DNA of 16,885 nucleotides from Muribaculaceae bacterium (GTDB lineage Bacteria > Bacteroidota > Bacteroidia > Bacteroidales > Muribaculaceae): positions 1-16,885 of the forward strand of contig JAEDNZ010000021.1 of assembly GCA_016302215.1 (NCBI GenBank), written 5' to 3'. Made by a program: the position numbers and the translations under genes. Each line of letters opens with the position of its first letter. Within the stretch, counting starts at the first letter, position 1. Under the pieces are notes generated by a model that saw only the letters and a program-made list of their open reading frames with translations, was not told the origin of the DNA and ran no database searches. Shown here in pieces: positions 1 to 8,047 of the stretch.

Positions 1-24
1 GCTGACTTTTTGATGTCTTTTTTT

Positions 25-48
25 GGGGGAGGGTGGTGGTGGATAGGG
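25..48 (+). other. G-rich tract, possible weak G-quadruplex
   Basis: Six G runs of two to five bases (25-29, 31-33, 35-36, 38-39, 41-42, 46-48) follow a T run at 18-24 and sit just upstream of the TAACTTTG box. A two-tetrad quadruplex could form on this strand, but only three runs reach three Gs, so a stable three-tetrad structure would need a bulge. The T run could also be the tail of an upstream terminator whose stem lies outside the window. The function is unknown. Confidence 0.3.
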
Positions 49-58
49 TATTTTTTGC

Positions 59-66
59 TAACTTTG
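59..66 (+). promoter_or_regulatory. Possible Bacteroidetes -7 box for the DUF4250-uvrD operon
   Basis: The sequence TAACTTTG matches the Bacteroidetes primary sigma factor -7 consensus TAnnTTTG and lies 25 bases before the first gene of the operon. I see no TTTG-like -33 element at the usual 19-21 base spacing, because that stretch is G-rich, so the call rests on the -7 box alone. Confidence 0.45.
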
Positions 67-91
67 TAGGCTAATAAACCCCCAATCGCTG

Positions 92-271
92 ATGAATACT
101 TTACCGCATGACCCGATAATGCTGCTTGGCGCTGTCAACACTCTCTTGCGTGACGAATATGACAGCCTCGACAGCTTATGCGATGACTATGATATAAGCC
201 GTGAAGAGCTCGTGGAGAGGCTCGGGGCGGCCGGCTTTGAATACATACCGAGCATCAACCAATTCAGATGA
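92..271 (+). CDS. DUF4250 domain small protein
   Basis: This is a 59-residue protein that fits the DUF4250 pattern from end to end. The N-terminal motif LPHDPIMLLGAVNTLLRD (residues 4-21) is followed by a run of the form YDSLDSLCDDYDI and a C-terminal GFEYIPSINQF (48-58). The family is short, acidic, probably helical and of unknown function. The length is complete for the family, and no signal peptide or membrane segment is present. Its last bases form ATGA with the helicase start, a 4-bp overlap that suggests translational coupling, so the two proteins are probably made together. The charged, helix-turn-helix-like layout could suit a nucleic-acid or protein adaptor, but that is only a guess. 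The family call is from memory of its conserved motif. Confidence 0.85.
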   Translation: MNTLPHDPIMLLGAVNTLLRDEYDSLDSLCDDYDISREELVERLGAAGFEYIPSINQFR

Positions 272-2562
272 CCGAGGAGACACATCACTATCTGTCAGAG
301 CTCAACGAGCAGCAACGTGCCGCAGTGGAGTATCTTGACGGGCCGCAGCTGGTAATCGCCGGCGCCGGCTCGGGCAAGACGCGTGTGCTCACTTATAAGA
401 TTGTGCACCTTATGGCTCACGGCTATGAGCCGTGGCGCATTATGGCGCTGACCTTCACCAACAAGGCGGCGCGTGAGATGCGCGAACGCATCGAAGGCGC
501 TATCGGCGAGGCTGCATCGCGTATCTGGATGGGCACGTTTCACTCTATCTTCGGCCGCATACTGCGCATCAATGCCGAGCGTATAGGCTATACAAAAAAC
601 TACACCATCTATGACACTACTGATGCCAAGTCGCTGATTAAGAGCATTGTCAAGGATATGGGGCTGAGCGACAAGGTATATAAGGTGTCGTCGGTGATGA
701 GTGCTATCTCTATGGCCAAGAACTCGCTGATGTCGCCTGAGAGCTATGCCCTTGACCGTGCTGTGCGCGACTATGACCGCAACTGCGGCAGGCCGCGCAT
801 GGCCGAGATTTATGCCGGCTATTGCGCTCGATGCCGTGTGGCTGATGCAATGGATTTTGACGACTTGCTGTATAACACCGCCGTGCTCTTGCGCGACAAT
901 CCCGACTTGCTGCGCCATTACAGCGAGTTTTTCAGATATATTTTGGTTGATGAGTATCAGGACACTAATTTTGCTCAGCACCTCATCGTGTCAATGCTCA
1001 CGCAAAAGAGCGGCAACATCTGTGTGGTGGGCGATGATGCCCAGAGTATATATTCGTTCAGAGGCGCCAATATCAGCAATATTCTCAATCTGCGCAAAGG
1101 TTATCCCTCGCTGCAAATCTTTAAGCTCGAGCAAAATTACCGCTCTACTCAGCTAATAATCAATGCTGCCAACAGCCTCATCGCCAAAAACACTATGCAG
1201 ATACGCAAAGATGTGTTCTCGCGCAACGATGTCGGCGACCCGGTGAGTGTGGTGCAGGCTTACAGCGACTATGAGGAGGCGTATCTGGTGGCGGCGCGCA
1301 TCGCTCAGCTCAAGGCCACCGACGGCACGCCTTACAATGATATGGCGGTGCTATACCGCACCAATGCCCAGTCGCGCGCCATCGAGGAGGCGCTACGCTC
1401 GCGCAACATACCTTATCGCATCTATGGCGGCGTGGCGTTCTATCAGCGCAAAGAGATTAAAGACGCGCTGGCATACTTCCGTATGGCTGTAAACCCCAAC
1501 GATGACGAGGCTCTACGGCGCATCATCAACGTGCCGGCGCGCGGCATCGGGCAGACCACCCTCGCCAAGCTCGTCGGTGCTGCCATTGAGGCGCAGGTGA
1601 GCGTATGGCAGGTGCTGATGCGTCCGCAGCTGTACAATTTGGCGCTCAATCGAGGCACTATGTCTAAGCTCGAGGCTTTTGCCGCCTTGATCAATGACTT
1701 CATCGAGATGCACGTCAAAGGCACCGATGCCGCCACGCTCGCCGAGACCATCATCAGCCGTACGCGTCTCCTCGCCCAACTCATCACTGACAATACCCCT
1801 GAGAGCATCTCCAAGCGAGAGAACTTGGAGGAGCTGCTCAACGCCGTGGTCCAGTTTGTCGGCGACCATACCGAGCAAGGGGCTGATGACACGGTGACGA
1901 TGGCCGATTTCCTCGCCGAGGTGTCGCTGGCTACAGACCAGGATACCGACGACACCGCCGAGCAGCAGCGCGTCACGCTGATGACCATCCATGCCTCCAA
2001 GGGTCTGGAATTTGATGACATCTTTGTGGTGGGTGTGGAGGAGGACTTGCTGCCATCGATGATGAGCTCGCAGTCATTGGCTGAGATTGAGGAGGAGCGG
2101 CGATTGCTCTATGTGGCCATCACGCGAGCAAAGCGCCACTGTATGCTCTCCTATGCCCGGTCGCGTTTCTTCCAGGGCGCTACTAAGGCGTGCCGGCCAT
2201 CGCGCTTCTTGCAAGATATTGACAATCGCTACTTGCGCCTCGTCACCGGCAGCTCCATTGACAGCCCCTCGCGCAACACTGACAGCTATCGTCAGAGCTT
2301 TCACAGCCCCGTGCGCTCGGGATTTGTCGCTGTCACAGATGTCTCCCATGCCACGCCCTCGCCCTCGCAGCCTTCGGCGAGCACCGGGCTGCACAGCGCC
2401 GGCGAGCTGACCGTGGGGATGCGTATCGCCCATCAGCGCTTTGGCGAAGGCGTCATCACTGATATCAACACCGCTGTCGCCGACCACCGCATAAGTGTGG
2501 ATTTTGACCACAGCGGCTCTAAGGTGCTCTTGCTTAAATTTGCTAAATTTGACATTATATAA
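268..2562 (+). CDS. uvrD: UvrD/PcrA-type superfamily 1A ATP-dependent DNA helicase
   Basis: This is a 3'-to-5' DNA translocase and helicase used in nucleotide excision repair, removal of RecA filaments and clearing of replication-transcription conflicts. All SF1A motifs are visible: a Q motif (LNEQQRAAV, residues 12-20), Walker A AGAGSGKT (31-38), DEYQD (228-232), GDDAQSIYSFRG (255-266), TIHASKGLEF (573-582) and LLYVAITRAKR (613-623). A Ser/Thr/Pro-rich linker of about 45 residues leads to a C-terminal Tudor-like domain beginning near residue 712 (VGMRIAHQRFGEGVI), as in PcrA where it contacts RNA polymerase. The 764-residue length is normal for the family. The start is set by the ATGA overlap with the DUF4250 gene, and the stop abuts the nspC start with no gap. 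PcrA and UvrD cannot be separated from sequence alone. RecB-type or Rep proteins are less likely because of the Tudor tail. Confidence 0.95.
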   Translation: MTEETHHYLSELNEQQRAAVEYLDGPQLVIAGAGSGKTRVLTYKIVHLMAHGYEPWRIMALTFTNKAAREMRERIEGAIGEAASRIWMGTFHSIFGRILRINAERIGYTKNYTIYDTTDAKSLIKSIVKDMGLSDKVYKVSSVMSAISMAKNSLMSPESYALDRAVRDYDRNCGRPRMAEIYAGYCARCRVADAMDFDDLLYNTAVLLRDNPDLLRHYSEFFRYILVDEYQDTNFAQHLIVSMLTQKSGNICVVGDDAQSIYSFRGANISNILNLRKGYPSLQIFKLEQNYRSTQLIINAANSLIAKNTMQIRKDVFSRNDVGDPVSVVQAYSDYEEAYLVAARIAQLKATDGTPYNDMAVLYRTNAQSRAIEEALRSRNIPYRIYGGVAFYQRKEIKDALAYFRMAVNPNDDEALRRIINVPARGIGQTTLAKLVGAAIEAQVSVWQVLMRPQLYNLALNRGTMSKLEAFAALINDFIEMHVKGTDAATLAETIISRTRLLAQLITDNTPESISKRENLEELLNAVVQFVGDHTEQGADDTVTMADFLAEVSLATDQDTDDTAEQQRVTLMTIHASKGLEFDDIFVVGVEEDLLPSMMSSQSLAEIEEERRLLYVAITRAKRHCMLSYARSRFFQGATKACRPSRFLQDIDNRYLRLVTGSSIDSPSRNTDSYRQSFHSPVRSGFVAVTDVSHATPSPSQPSASTGLHSAGELTVGMRIAHQRFGEGVITDINTAVADHRISVDFDHSGSKVLLLKFAKFDII

Positions 2563-3696
2563 ATGAATATCAACGAGATACCCACACCTTTCTATATCGT
2601 CTATGAGTCTCGGCTGCGCCGCAACTTACAGCTCATCAGCGAGGTCAGTCGGCGTGCCGGCGTTGACATCATTATGGCGTTTAAGGCCAACGCTCTGTGG
2701 CGCACTTTCGACATTGTCAAAGAATATTGTCGCGACTCCACTGCAAGCTCGCTCAATGAGCTGCGCCTCGGCCGCGAATTACTTGGCGGCAACGTGCACA
2801 GCTACTGCCCCGCTTATACTGACGACACCATCGATGCGTATGCCTCTAACAGCAGCCATATCACTTTTAACTCGCTGAGCCAATATCAGCGCTTTGGCGC
2901 TCGCGCCAAGAAGGCCGGAGCCTCTCCCGGCCTCAGAGTCAACCCGCATTGCTCGGTCATAGACACCGATATCTACAATCCGGCGCTGCCCGGCTCGCGT
3001 TTCGGCGTCAGCGCGGCTGACATCGGCGATGCTCTGCCCGCCGGTGTCGAGGGCCTCCACTTCCATGCCCTCTGCGAGTCGTCAAGCTATGACCTTCAGC
3101 GAGTGCTCGAAGCCTTCGAGGCGCAATTCGGCCATTTGCTGTCTCAGGTGCAGTGGGTCAATATGGGCGGTGGGCATCTGATGACACGCCAAGGCTACGA
3201 CACCGACCACCTGGTAGCCCTGCTTACCGACTTCAGAAAGCGCCACCCTCACCTCAAAATCATCTTGGAGCCCGGCAGTGCTTTCACCTGGCGCACCGGC
3301 GACCTCATCACCTCGGTAGTCGATGTGGTGGAGAATGATGGCATACGCACCGCCATCATCGATGCCTCTTTTGCCTGCCACATGCCCGACACCTTGGAGA
3401 TGCCCTACAAGCCCCTTATCACAGAGAGCCTTGACGATGATGCAGCTGACGGCTTGGCATATAGGCTCGGCGGTAACTCGTGTCTCAGCGGCGACTACAA
3501 GGGCGACTGGCGCTTTGCTAGGCCGCTCAGGCCCGGCGACAGGCTCACGCTCGAAGATATGAACCATTATACCACGGTGAAGACCACCATGTTCAACGGC
3601 ATCAGCCACCCCGCCATCGTGCTTGCTACTATGAGCGGCGACTGCAAATACCTGCGCCAATACACTTACGAAGATTATAAATCACGCATGTCGTGA
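2563..3696 (+). CDS. nspC: Carboxynorspermidine/carboxyspermidine decarboxylase
   Basis: This is a PLP-dependent fold III (alanine racemase-like barrel) decarboxylase that removes CO2 from carboxyspermidine or carboxynorspermidine, the last step of the polyamine route that avoids S-adenosylmethionine decarboxylase. The PLP lysine is K41 in MAFKAN. A phosphate-binding GGGH lies at 202-205, EPG at 236-238, and the catalytic cysteine region GGNSCLSGD at 303-311 (C307). The ending EDMNHYTTVKTTMFNGI-type motif is diagnostic of NspC. The 377-residue length is normal. In gut Bacteroidota the expected product is spermidine, which is inferred from the family. The partner carboxyspermidine dehydrogenase is not in the window. 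The gene begins directly after the uvrD stop and its own stop overlaps a possible GTG of the next gene, so it is very probably co-transcribed with both. Confidence 0.93.
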   Translation: MNINEIPTPFYIVYESRLRRNLQLISEVSRRAGVDIIMAFKANALWRTFDIVKEYCRDSTASSLNELRLGRELLGGNVHSYCPAYTDDTIDAYASNSSHITFNSLSQYQRFGARAKKAGASPGLRVNPHCSVIDTDIYNPALPGSRFGVSAADIGDALPAGVEGLHFHALCESSSYDLQRVLEAFEAQFGHLLSQVQWVNMGGGHLMTRQGYDTDHLVALLTDFRKRHPHLKIILEPGSAFTWRTGDLITSVVDVVENDGIRTAIIDASFACHMPDTLEMPYKPLITESLDDDAADGLAYRLGGNSCLSGDYKGDWRFARPLRPGDRLTLEDMNHYTTVKTTMFNGISHPAIVLATMSGDCKYLRQYTYEDYKSRMS

Positions 3697-3713
3697 CACA
3701 CCTCGCTCGCGCT

Positions 3714-4715
3714 ATGAAATATTCCGTAATTGTACCCGTTTACAATAGGCTCGACGAAGTAACCGAGCTGCTTGAGAGCCTCCAGCACCAGACTCTGAAA
3801 GACTGCTTTGAAGTGATACTCGTGGAGGACGGCTCCACGGCCCCATGCCGCTCGGCGGCCGACAAGGCTCTCGCCGACGGCCTCGACGTGAAGTACTACT
3901 TCAAGCCTAACGAGGGGCGCTCCATAGCCCGCAACTACGGTATGGAACGAGCCGTCGGCGACTACTTCATATTCTTTGACTCAGACTGCGTGATACCGCC
4001 CGACTACTTCGAGCGAGTAGATGCACGCTTGCGCCGCGAGCCTCTCGACTGCTTCGGCGGCCCCGATGCTGCCCACGACTCGTTTACCACCACGCAGAAG
4101 GCTATCAACTACACCATGACATCTTTCCTGACTACCGGAGGCATACGCGGCGGTGCAGTGAGCATGGAGAAATTCACTCCTCGCACCTTCAACATGGGCT
4201 TCTCGCGCCGCGTGTATCAGCAGGTGGGAGGCTTCAGAGAGATGTTCTCAGAGGATATCGATATGAGCACCCGCATACGTCAAGGCGGCTTCTCCATAGG
4301 CCTGATACGCGAGGCTCCGGTGTGGCACAAGAGGCGTGTGGATTTTCGCAAATTCTTCCGTCAGGTGCACGTCTTCGGTATGTCGCGCATCACCCTCAAG
4401 CTCCTGTATCCCGGCTCGCTTAAGGTGGTGCACACACTGCCGGCCATCGCTGTGCTGATGGCTATGGCTCTGGTAGTGGCCGGCTGCGCGCTGTCGTGGT
4501 GGTTCTTTGTGCCATTGGCGCTGTATCTGATAGCCCTGTTTGTAGGCGCGCTGATATCCACTCACAGCGTAGTGATAGCTCTCAAGGCTATACCCGCCGC
4601 CATCATACAGCTCGGCGGCTATGGCTCCGGCTTTATCAAAGCATACTTCCTGAAAATCATCCTCGGGCGCGGCCGCGACATTGACGAGGAAATACAGCTG
4701 CGCAAAGGCAAATAA
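3714..4715 (+). CDS. Family 2 glycosyltransferase with C-terminal membrane anchor
   Basis: This GT-A fold inverting glycosyltransferase probably moves a sugar from a nucleotide donor to an envelope glycan or lipid. Counting from ATG 3714, it opens with the GT2 signature MKYSVIVPVYNR, followed by EDGS at 38-41, the metal-binding DSD at 89-91 and the catalytic-base-type ED at 180-181 (SEDIDMSTRI). From about residue 242 to 285 there are two hydrophobic segments, and a further apolar stretch lies near residues 290-325, so the C terminus is membrane-embedded and the catalytic domain cytoplasmic. An in-frame GTG at 3693 would overlap the nspC stop as GTGA and add seven residues; I prefer the ATG because the family begins right at the beta strand. 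Donor and acceptor cannot be predicted. It is the last gene of the DUF4250-uvrD-nspC cluster. Confidence 0.88.
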   Translation: MKYSVIVPVYNRLDEVTELLESLQHQTLKDCFEVILVEDGSTAPCRSAADKALADGLDVKYYFKPNEGRSIARNYGMERAVGDYFIFFDSDCVIPPDYFERVDARLRREPLDCFGGPDAAHDSFTTTQKAINYTMTSFLTTGGIRGGAVSMEKFTPRTFNMGFSRRVYQQVGGFREMFSEDIDMSTRIRQGGFSIGLIREAPVWHKRRVDFRKFFRQVHVFGMSRITLKLLYPGSLKVVHTLPAIAVLMAMALVVAGCALSWWFFVPLALYLIALFVGALISTHSVVIALKAIPAAIIQLGGYGSGFIKAYFLKIILGRGRDIDEEIQLRKGK

Positions 4716-4751
4716 TCCAATCCCCCCTCCTTACCACCAACACCTTGCATT

Positions 4752-5447
4752 ATGGGCAATATCCTCATACGCGACATGGCTGCCGACGAGCGGCCCAGAG
4801 AAAAGTTGATGCGTCATGGCGCCAAGGCGCTCACCGATGCCGAGCTGATGGCTATTATTTTCAGCACCGGCGTCAAGGGCAAGTCAGTGGTAGAGCTTAG
4901 CCACGAGATTTTGGCTGACAACAAAGGCCATCTGAGCCGTGTAGCACGCCTCAGGGTAGAGGACTTCCTTAAACGCTACAAAGGCATAGGTCAGGCCAAG
5001 GCAATCACGCTGCTTGCAGCCCTGGAGATAGGGAGCCGTGCCGCCGCCGATGCTATCAAGACCGAAAATCCTACGGTCAACAGCCCCGACATCGCTTATT
5101 CGCTGATGCGCCCCCACCTCGAGCGTCTTGACCACGAAGAGGTGTGGGTCATGCTCTTGTCGCAGTCTGGAAAGAGCATCCGCGAGGTGTGCATCAGCAG
5201 TGGAGGCATATCTCAGACCCCGGCTGACGTGCGCCTGATTATGAAGGCTGCAATTGACAATCTGGCCAGCAGCATCATCTTGTTTCACAACCACCCCTCG
5301 GGCAATCTCACCCCAAGCGTGCAGGACGACAAGCTCACCGAGAAAGTGCGCGAGGCAGCCCGCTTCTTTGACATCACTCTCAACGACCACATCATCATCA
5401 CCGACACCGGCTACTACTCATACCGCTCCGAGGGCCGCATCCTGTAG
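4752..5447 (+). CDS. radC: RadC family JAB-domain protein
   Basis: The 231-residue protein has the normal RadC layout. An N-terminal domain resembles UPF0758 (IRDMAADERPREKLMRHG), a helix-hairpin-helix GIGQAKA lies at 78-84, and the C-terminal MPN+/JAMM core is intact, with HNHPSGNLTPSVQDD at 179-193. H179, H181 and D192 are the expected metal ligands. Despite the historical name, a role in DNA repair is not established for the family, and the JAMM site suggests a metal-dependent hydrolase acting near DNA. It lies 36 bases after the glycosyltransferase, a C-rich gap with no visible promoter or terminator, so it may be read through from the upstream operon. It is followed by the proS promoter region. 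A chromosomal setting without mobile genes argues that this is the housekeeping copy. Confidence 0.95.
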   Translation: MGNILIRDMAADERPREKLMRHGAKALTDAELMAIIFSTGVKGKSVVELSHEILADNKGHLSRVARLRVEDFLKRYKGIGQAKAITLLAALEIGSRAAADAIKTENPTVNSPDIAYSLMRPHLERLDHEEVWVMLLSQSGKSIREVCISSGGISQTPADVRLIMKAAIDNLASSIILFHNHPSGNLTPSVQDDKLTEKVREAARFFDITLNDHIIITDTGYYSYRSEGRIL

Positions 5448-5488
5448 CCGGCTGATGGCAGCAGGCGACCAAAAAATTCGGGATAGTG

Positions 5489-5519
5489 TTTAGCGAATGA
5501 TAAAAAAGTAGTAACTTTG
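5489..5519 (+). promoter_or_regulatory. Bacteroidetes-type promoter upstream of proS
   Basis: A -33-like TTTA at 5489-5492 and a -7 box TAACTTTG at 5512-5519 are separated by 19 bases, the usual Bacteroidetes spacing. The -7 box matches TAnnTTTG exactly, while the -33 differs from TTTG at one base. It lies 44 bases before the proS start, leaving an A-rich leader typical of the phylum. The 116-base gap between radC and proS holds nothing else that I recognise. Confidence 0.65.
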
Positions 5520-5563
5520 TGGATTATTATCAACAGCAAACTCAAAACAGTACACAATAAGAC

Positions 5564-7045
5564 ATGGCAATCGAACTCAAAGGTCTCACCAAACGGAGTG
5601 AGAATTACTCACAGTGGTATAATGAATTAGTAGTGAAGGCTGATTTGGCCGAGCAGTCGGCGGTGCGCGGCTGTATGGTGATTAAGCCCTATGGCTATGC
5701 CATCTGGGAGAAGATGCAGCAGACGCTTGACAAGATGTTTAAGGCTACGGGAGTGCAGAACGCATACTTCCCGCTGCTGATTCCCAAATCGTTTTTGTGC
5801 CGCGAGGCAGAGCACGTGGAAGGCTTTGCCAAGGAGTGTGCCGTGGTGACGCATTATCGATTGAAGAATGACCCCAACGGCACCGGCGTCATCGTGGACC
5901 CGGAGGCGCGCCTTGAGGAGGAGTTGATAGTGCGCCCTACATCGGAGACTATCATCTGGGGTACATATAAGAACTGGATCCACAGCTATCGCGATCTGCC
6001 TTTGCTCATCAATCAGTGGGCCAATGTGATGCGCTGGGAGATGCGCACACGTATGTTTCTGCGCACCTCAGAGTTTCTGTGGCAAGAAGGGCACTGCGCC
6101 TACGCCACGCCCGAGGAGAATGAGGCACGCACCGTGCAGATGATTAATGTGTATGCCGACTTTGCCGAGAAGTATATGGCAATGCCGGTAATCAAGGGCG
6201 TCAAGAGCGCCAACGAGCGTTTTGCCGGGGCGCTGAACACCTATACCATCGAGGCTATGATGCAGGACGGCAAGGCGCTGCAGAGCGGCACCTCGCACAA
6301 CCTGGGGCAGAACTTTGCCAAGGCCTTTGATGTGACCTTTGCCAACAAGGAGAATAAGACCGAATATGTATGGGCCAACTCGTGGGGCGTATCTACTCGC
6401 CTGATGGGCGCGCTGATTATGACCCATTCTGATGATAACGGCTTGGTGCTGCCGCCTCACTTGGCGCCGATACAGGTGGTGATAGTGCCCATCTACAAGA
6501 ACGATGAGCAGCTGTCAGTGATAAACGCTGCCGTGCAGCCTATCCTGGCTCGCTTGGGCGAGCTGGGCGTGAGCGTGAAGTATGACGACGCTGACAATCG
6601 CCGCCCCGGATTTAAGTTTGCCGACTATGAGCTGAAGGGTGTGCCCGTGCGCCTGGCTATCGGTGCTCGCGATATCGAGAACGGCACCGTGGAGCTCATG
6701 CGCCGCGACACTCTCGAAAAGGAAGTGCTGCCGCTGGCCGGTATCGCTGACCATGTGTCAGCTTTGCTTGAGGACATTCAGGAGAATATCTATCGCAAGG
6801 CCCTTAAGATGCGTCAAGAGCGCACCTATGTGTGCGACTCTTATGATGAGTTTAAGGAGCGCATCGAGGACGGCGGCTTCTTCTTGTGTCACTGGGACGG
6901 CACCACCGAGACGGAGGAGCGCATCAAGGCCGAGACCAAGGCCACGATACGCTGCATACCCCTCGATGGCGATGACACTCCGGGCGTATGTATGGTCACA
7001 GGCAAGCCGTCGGCTCGCCGCGTGATTATTGCCCGCAACTATTGA
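5564..7045 (+). CDS. proS: Proline--tRNA ligase, archaeal/eukaryotic-type
   Basis: This is a class II aminoacyl-tRNA synthetase that charges tRNA-Pro with proline in the cytoplasm. It is the short form (493 residues) without the editing INS domain of the Escherichia coli type. Visible signatures include AYFPLLIPKS near residue 68, VRPTSE before motif 2, motif 2 RTSEFLWQEGH at 167-177, and the motif 3 region IMTHSDDNGLVLPP. An anticodon-binding domain starts near IQVVIVPIYK, and a C-terminal zinc-domain-like segment ends in the family-typical ARNY, with a terminal tyrosine. The start follows an A-rich leader and gives the expected MAIELKGLTKRSENY N terminus. It appears monocistronic or first in its unit, with its own promoter. 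Identification is secure. Confidence 0.97.
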   Translation: MAIELKGLTKRSENYSQWYNELVVKADLAEQSAVRGCMVIKPYGYAIWEKMQQTLDKMFKATGVQNAYFPLLIPKSFLCREAEHVEGFAKECAVVTHYRLKNDPNGTGVIVDPEARLEEELIVRPTSETIIWGTYKNWIHSYRDLPLLINQWANVMRWEMRTRMFLRTSEFLWQEGHCAYATPEENEARTVQMINVYADFAEKYMAMPVIKGVKSANERFAGALNTYTIEAMMQDGKALQSGTSHNLGQNFAKAFDVTFANKENKTEYVWANSWGVSTRLMGALIMTHSDDNGLVLPPHLAPIQVVIVPIYKNDEQLSVINAAVQPILARLGELGVSVKYDDADNRRPGFKFADYELKGVPVRLAIGARDIENGTVELMRRDTLEKEVLPLAGIADHVSALLEDIQENIYRKALKMRQERTYVCDSYDEFKERIEDGGFFLCHWDGTTETEERIKAETKATIRCIPLDGDDTPGVCMVTGKPSARRVIIARNY

Positions 7046-7050
7046 TGATT

Positions 7051-7069
7051 AGTGTGACAGCTTCACATT
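7051..7069 (+). terminator. Hairpin after proS, possibly a weak terminator
   Basis: TGTGA (7053-7057) and TCACA (7063-7067) flank the five-base loop CAGCT. With a G-U pair and an outer A-U pair the RNA stem reaches seven pairs. It begins five bases after the proS stop codon. No U tract follows, so intrinsic termination is doubtful; the hairpin might protect the 3' end of the transcript or do nothing. Confidence 0.3.
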
Positions 7070-7096
7070 GACTGCAATAACCGCAATAGCCAAGCC

Positions 7097-8047
7097 ATGC
7101 AAGCGCCTCGGATAGCGATAGTAGCGCCGTGCTACAACGAAGAGCAGATGCTGCCGCTGAGCATCCCGGTGCTGCTGCGCTTGCTCGATGATATGGTGGC
7201 CACCGGCGTCATCGCTGCTGACAGCTATGTGATGCTGAGCGATGACGGTAGCCGCGATGCCACGTGGGCCATCATCACCGAGGCTCACAAGGCTGATAGT
7301 CGCATCAAAGGCATCTCGCTCGCTCATAACCGCGGCCAGCAGGCGGCGTTGCTTGCCGGCTTGCTGACGGTGCGCGAGCAGTGCGATGCCGCTATCACGA
7401 TAGATATCGACCTGCAAGACGACCCGGGCGTGATACCCGAGATGGTGAGGCTGATGCGCGAGGAGCACCGCGATGTGGTGTATGGCGTGAGGGCTTCGCG
7501 TGACACTGACACGTGGTTTAAGCGTACCTCGGCGCGCGCTTTCTATAAGATGCAGCGCAGCATGGGGTTGGAGACCATCTATGACCACGCCGACTTCCGG
7601 CTAATGAGCCGCAAGGCGCTGGATATGCTGTCGGCTTACGGCGAGAGCCATATCTATCTGCGCGGGCTGATGCCGGCGATAGGGCTGCCATCGGCGGTAG
7701 TGAAGTATGACCGTAGCGAGCGCGCTGCCGGCGACACCAAGTATCCGTTCAGCCGCATGTTGTCGCTGTCAATTGACGGTATCACCTCGTTTACGGCTCG
7801 GCCGATGCGCCTGATTTTGGTCATCGGCATAGTGCTGCTGCTTATTGACATAGCTGTGGCGCTGTATGTGCTGATGTCATACTTTGGCGGCAATGCCGTC
7901 AGTGGCTGGTCATCGCTGATGCTGTCTGTGTGGTTCTTAGGCAGCTTGGTGCTGATAGCGCTGGGCATCATAGGCGAGTATGTGGGCAAGATATTCATCG
8001 AAGTGAAGCATAGGCCTCGCTATGCCATAAAAGAGAGATTAGAGTGA
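7097..8047 (+). CDS. GtrB/DPM1-like polyprenyl-phosphate glycosyltransferase
   Basis: This family 2 enzyme probably transfers a hexose from UDP- or GDP-sugar to a polyprenyl phosphate at the cytoplasmic face of the inner membrane, giving a lipid-linked donor for glycan modification. Motifs seen are VAPCYNEE (9-16), SDDGS at 48-52 and the metal-binding DIDLQDDP at 103-110. A conserved-type DFRLMSRKAL lies mid-protein, and YPFSRMLSLSIDGITSF precedes the membrane domain. Two transmembrane helices lie at about 239-262 and 275-297, with the ending GEYVGKIFIEVKHRPRY typical of the GtrB, ArnC and YfdH group. The 316-residue length is normal. Its TGA overlaps the next ATG by one base, implying coupling to the UmuD-like gene. 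No GtrA flippase gene is beside it. Sugar and acceptor are unknown. Confidence 0.9.
   Translation: MQAPRIAIVAPCYNEEQMLPLSIPVLLRLLDDMVATGVIAADSYVMLSDDGSRDATWAIITEAHKADSRIKGISLAHNRGQQAALLAGLLTVREQCDAAITIDIDLQDDPGVIPEMVRLMREEHRDVVYGVRASRDTDTWFKRTSARAFYKMQRSMGLETIYDHADFRLMSRKALDMLSAYGESHIYLRGLMPAIGLPSAVVKYDRSERAAGDTKYPFSRMLSLSIDGITSFTARPMRLILVIGIVLLLIDIAVALYVLMSYFGGNAVSGWSSLMLSVWFLGSLVLIALGIIGEYVGKIFIEVKHRPRYAIKERLE

Noticed and set aside
295..981. Long open frame of 228 codons antisense to uvrD
   Set aside because: It lies wholly within the helicase gene, shows no family motif, and long antisense frames are expected opposite GC-rich coding sequence.
7053..7067. TGTGA...TCACA as a Crp operator
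   Set aside because: The spacer is five rather than six bases, the match is to an Enterobacteria-derived consensus, and no promoter is visible beside it.
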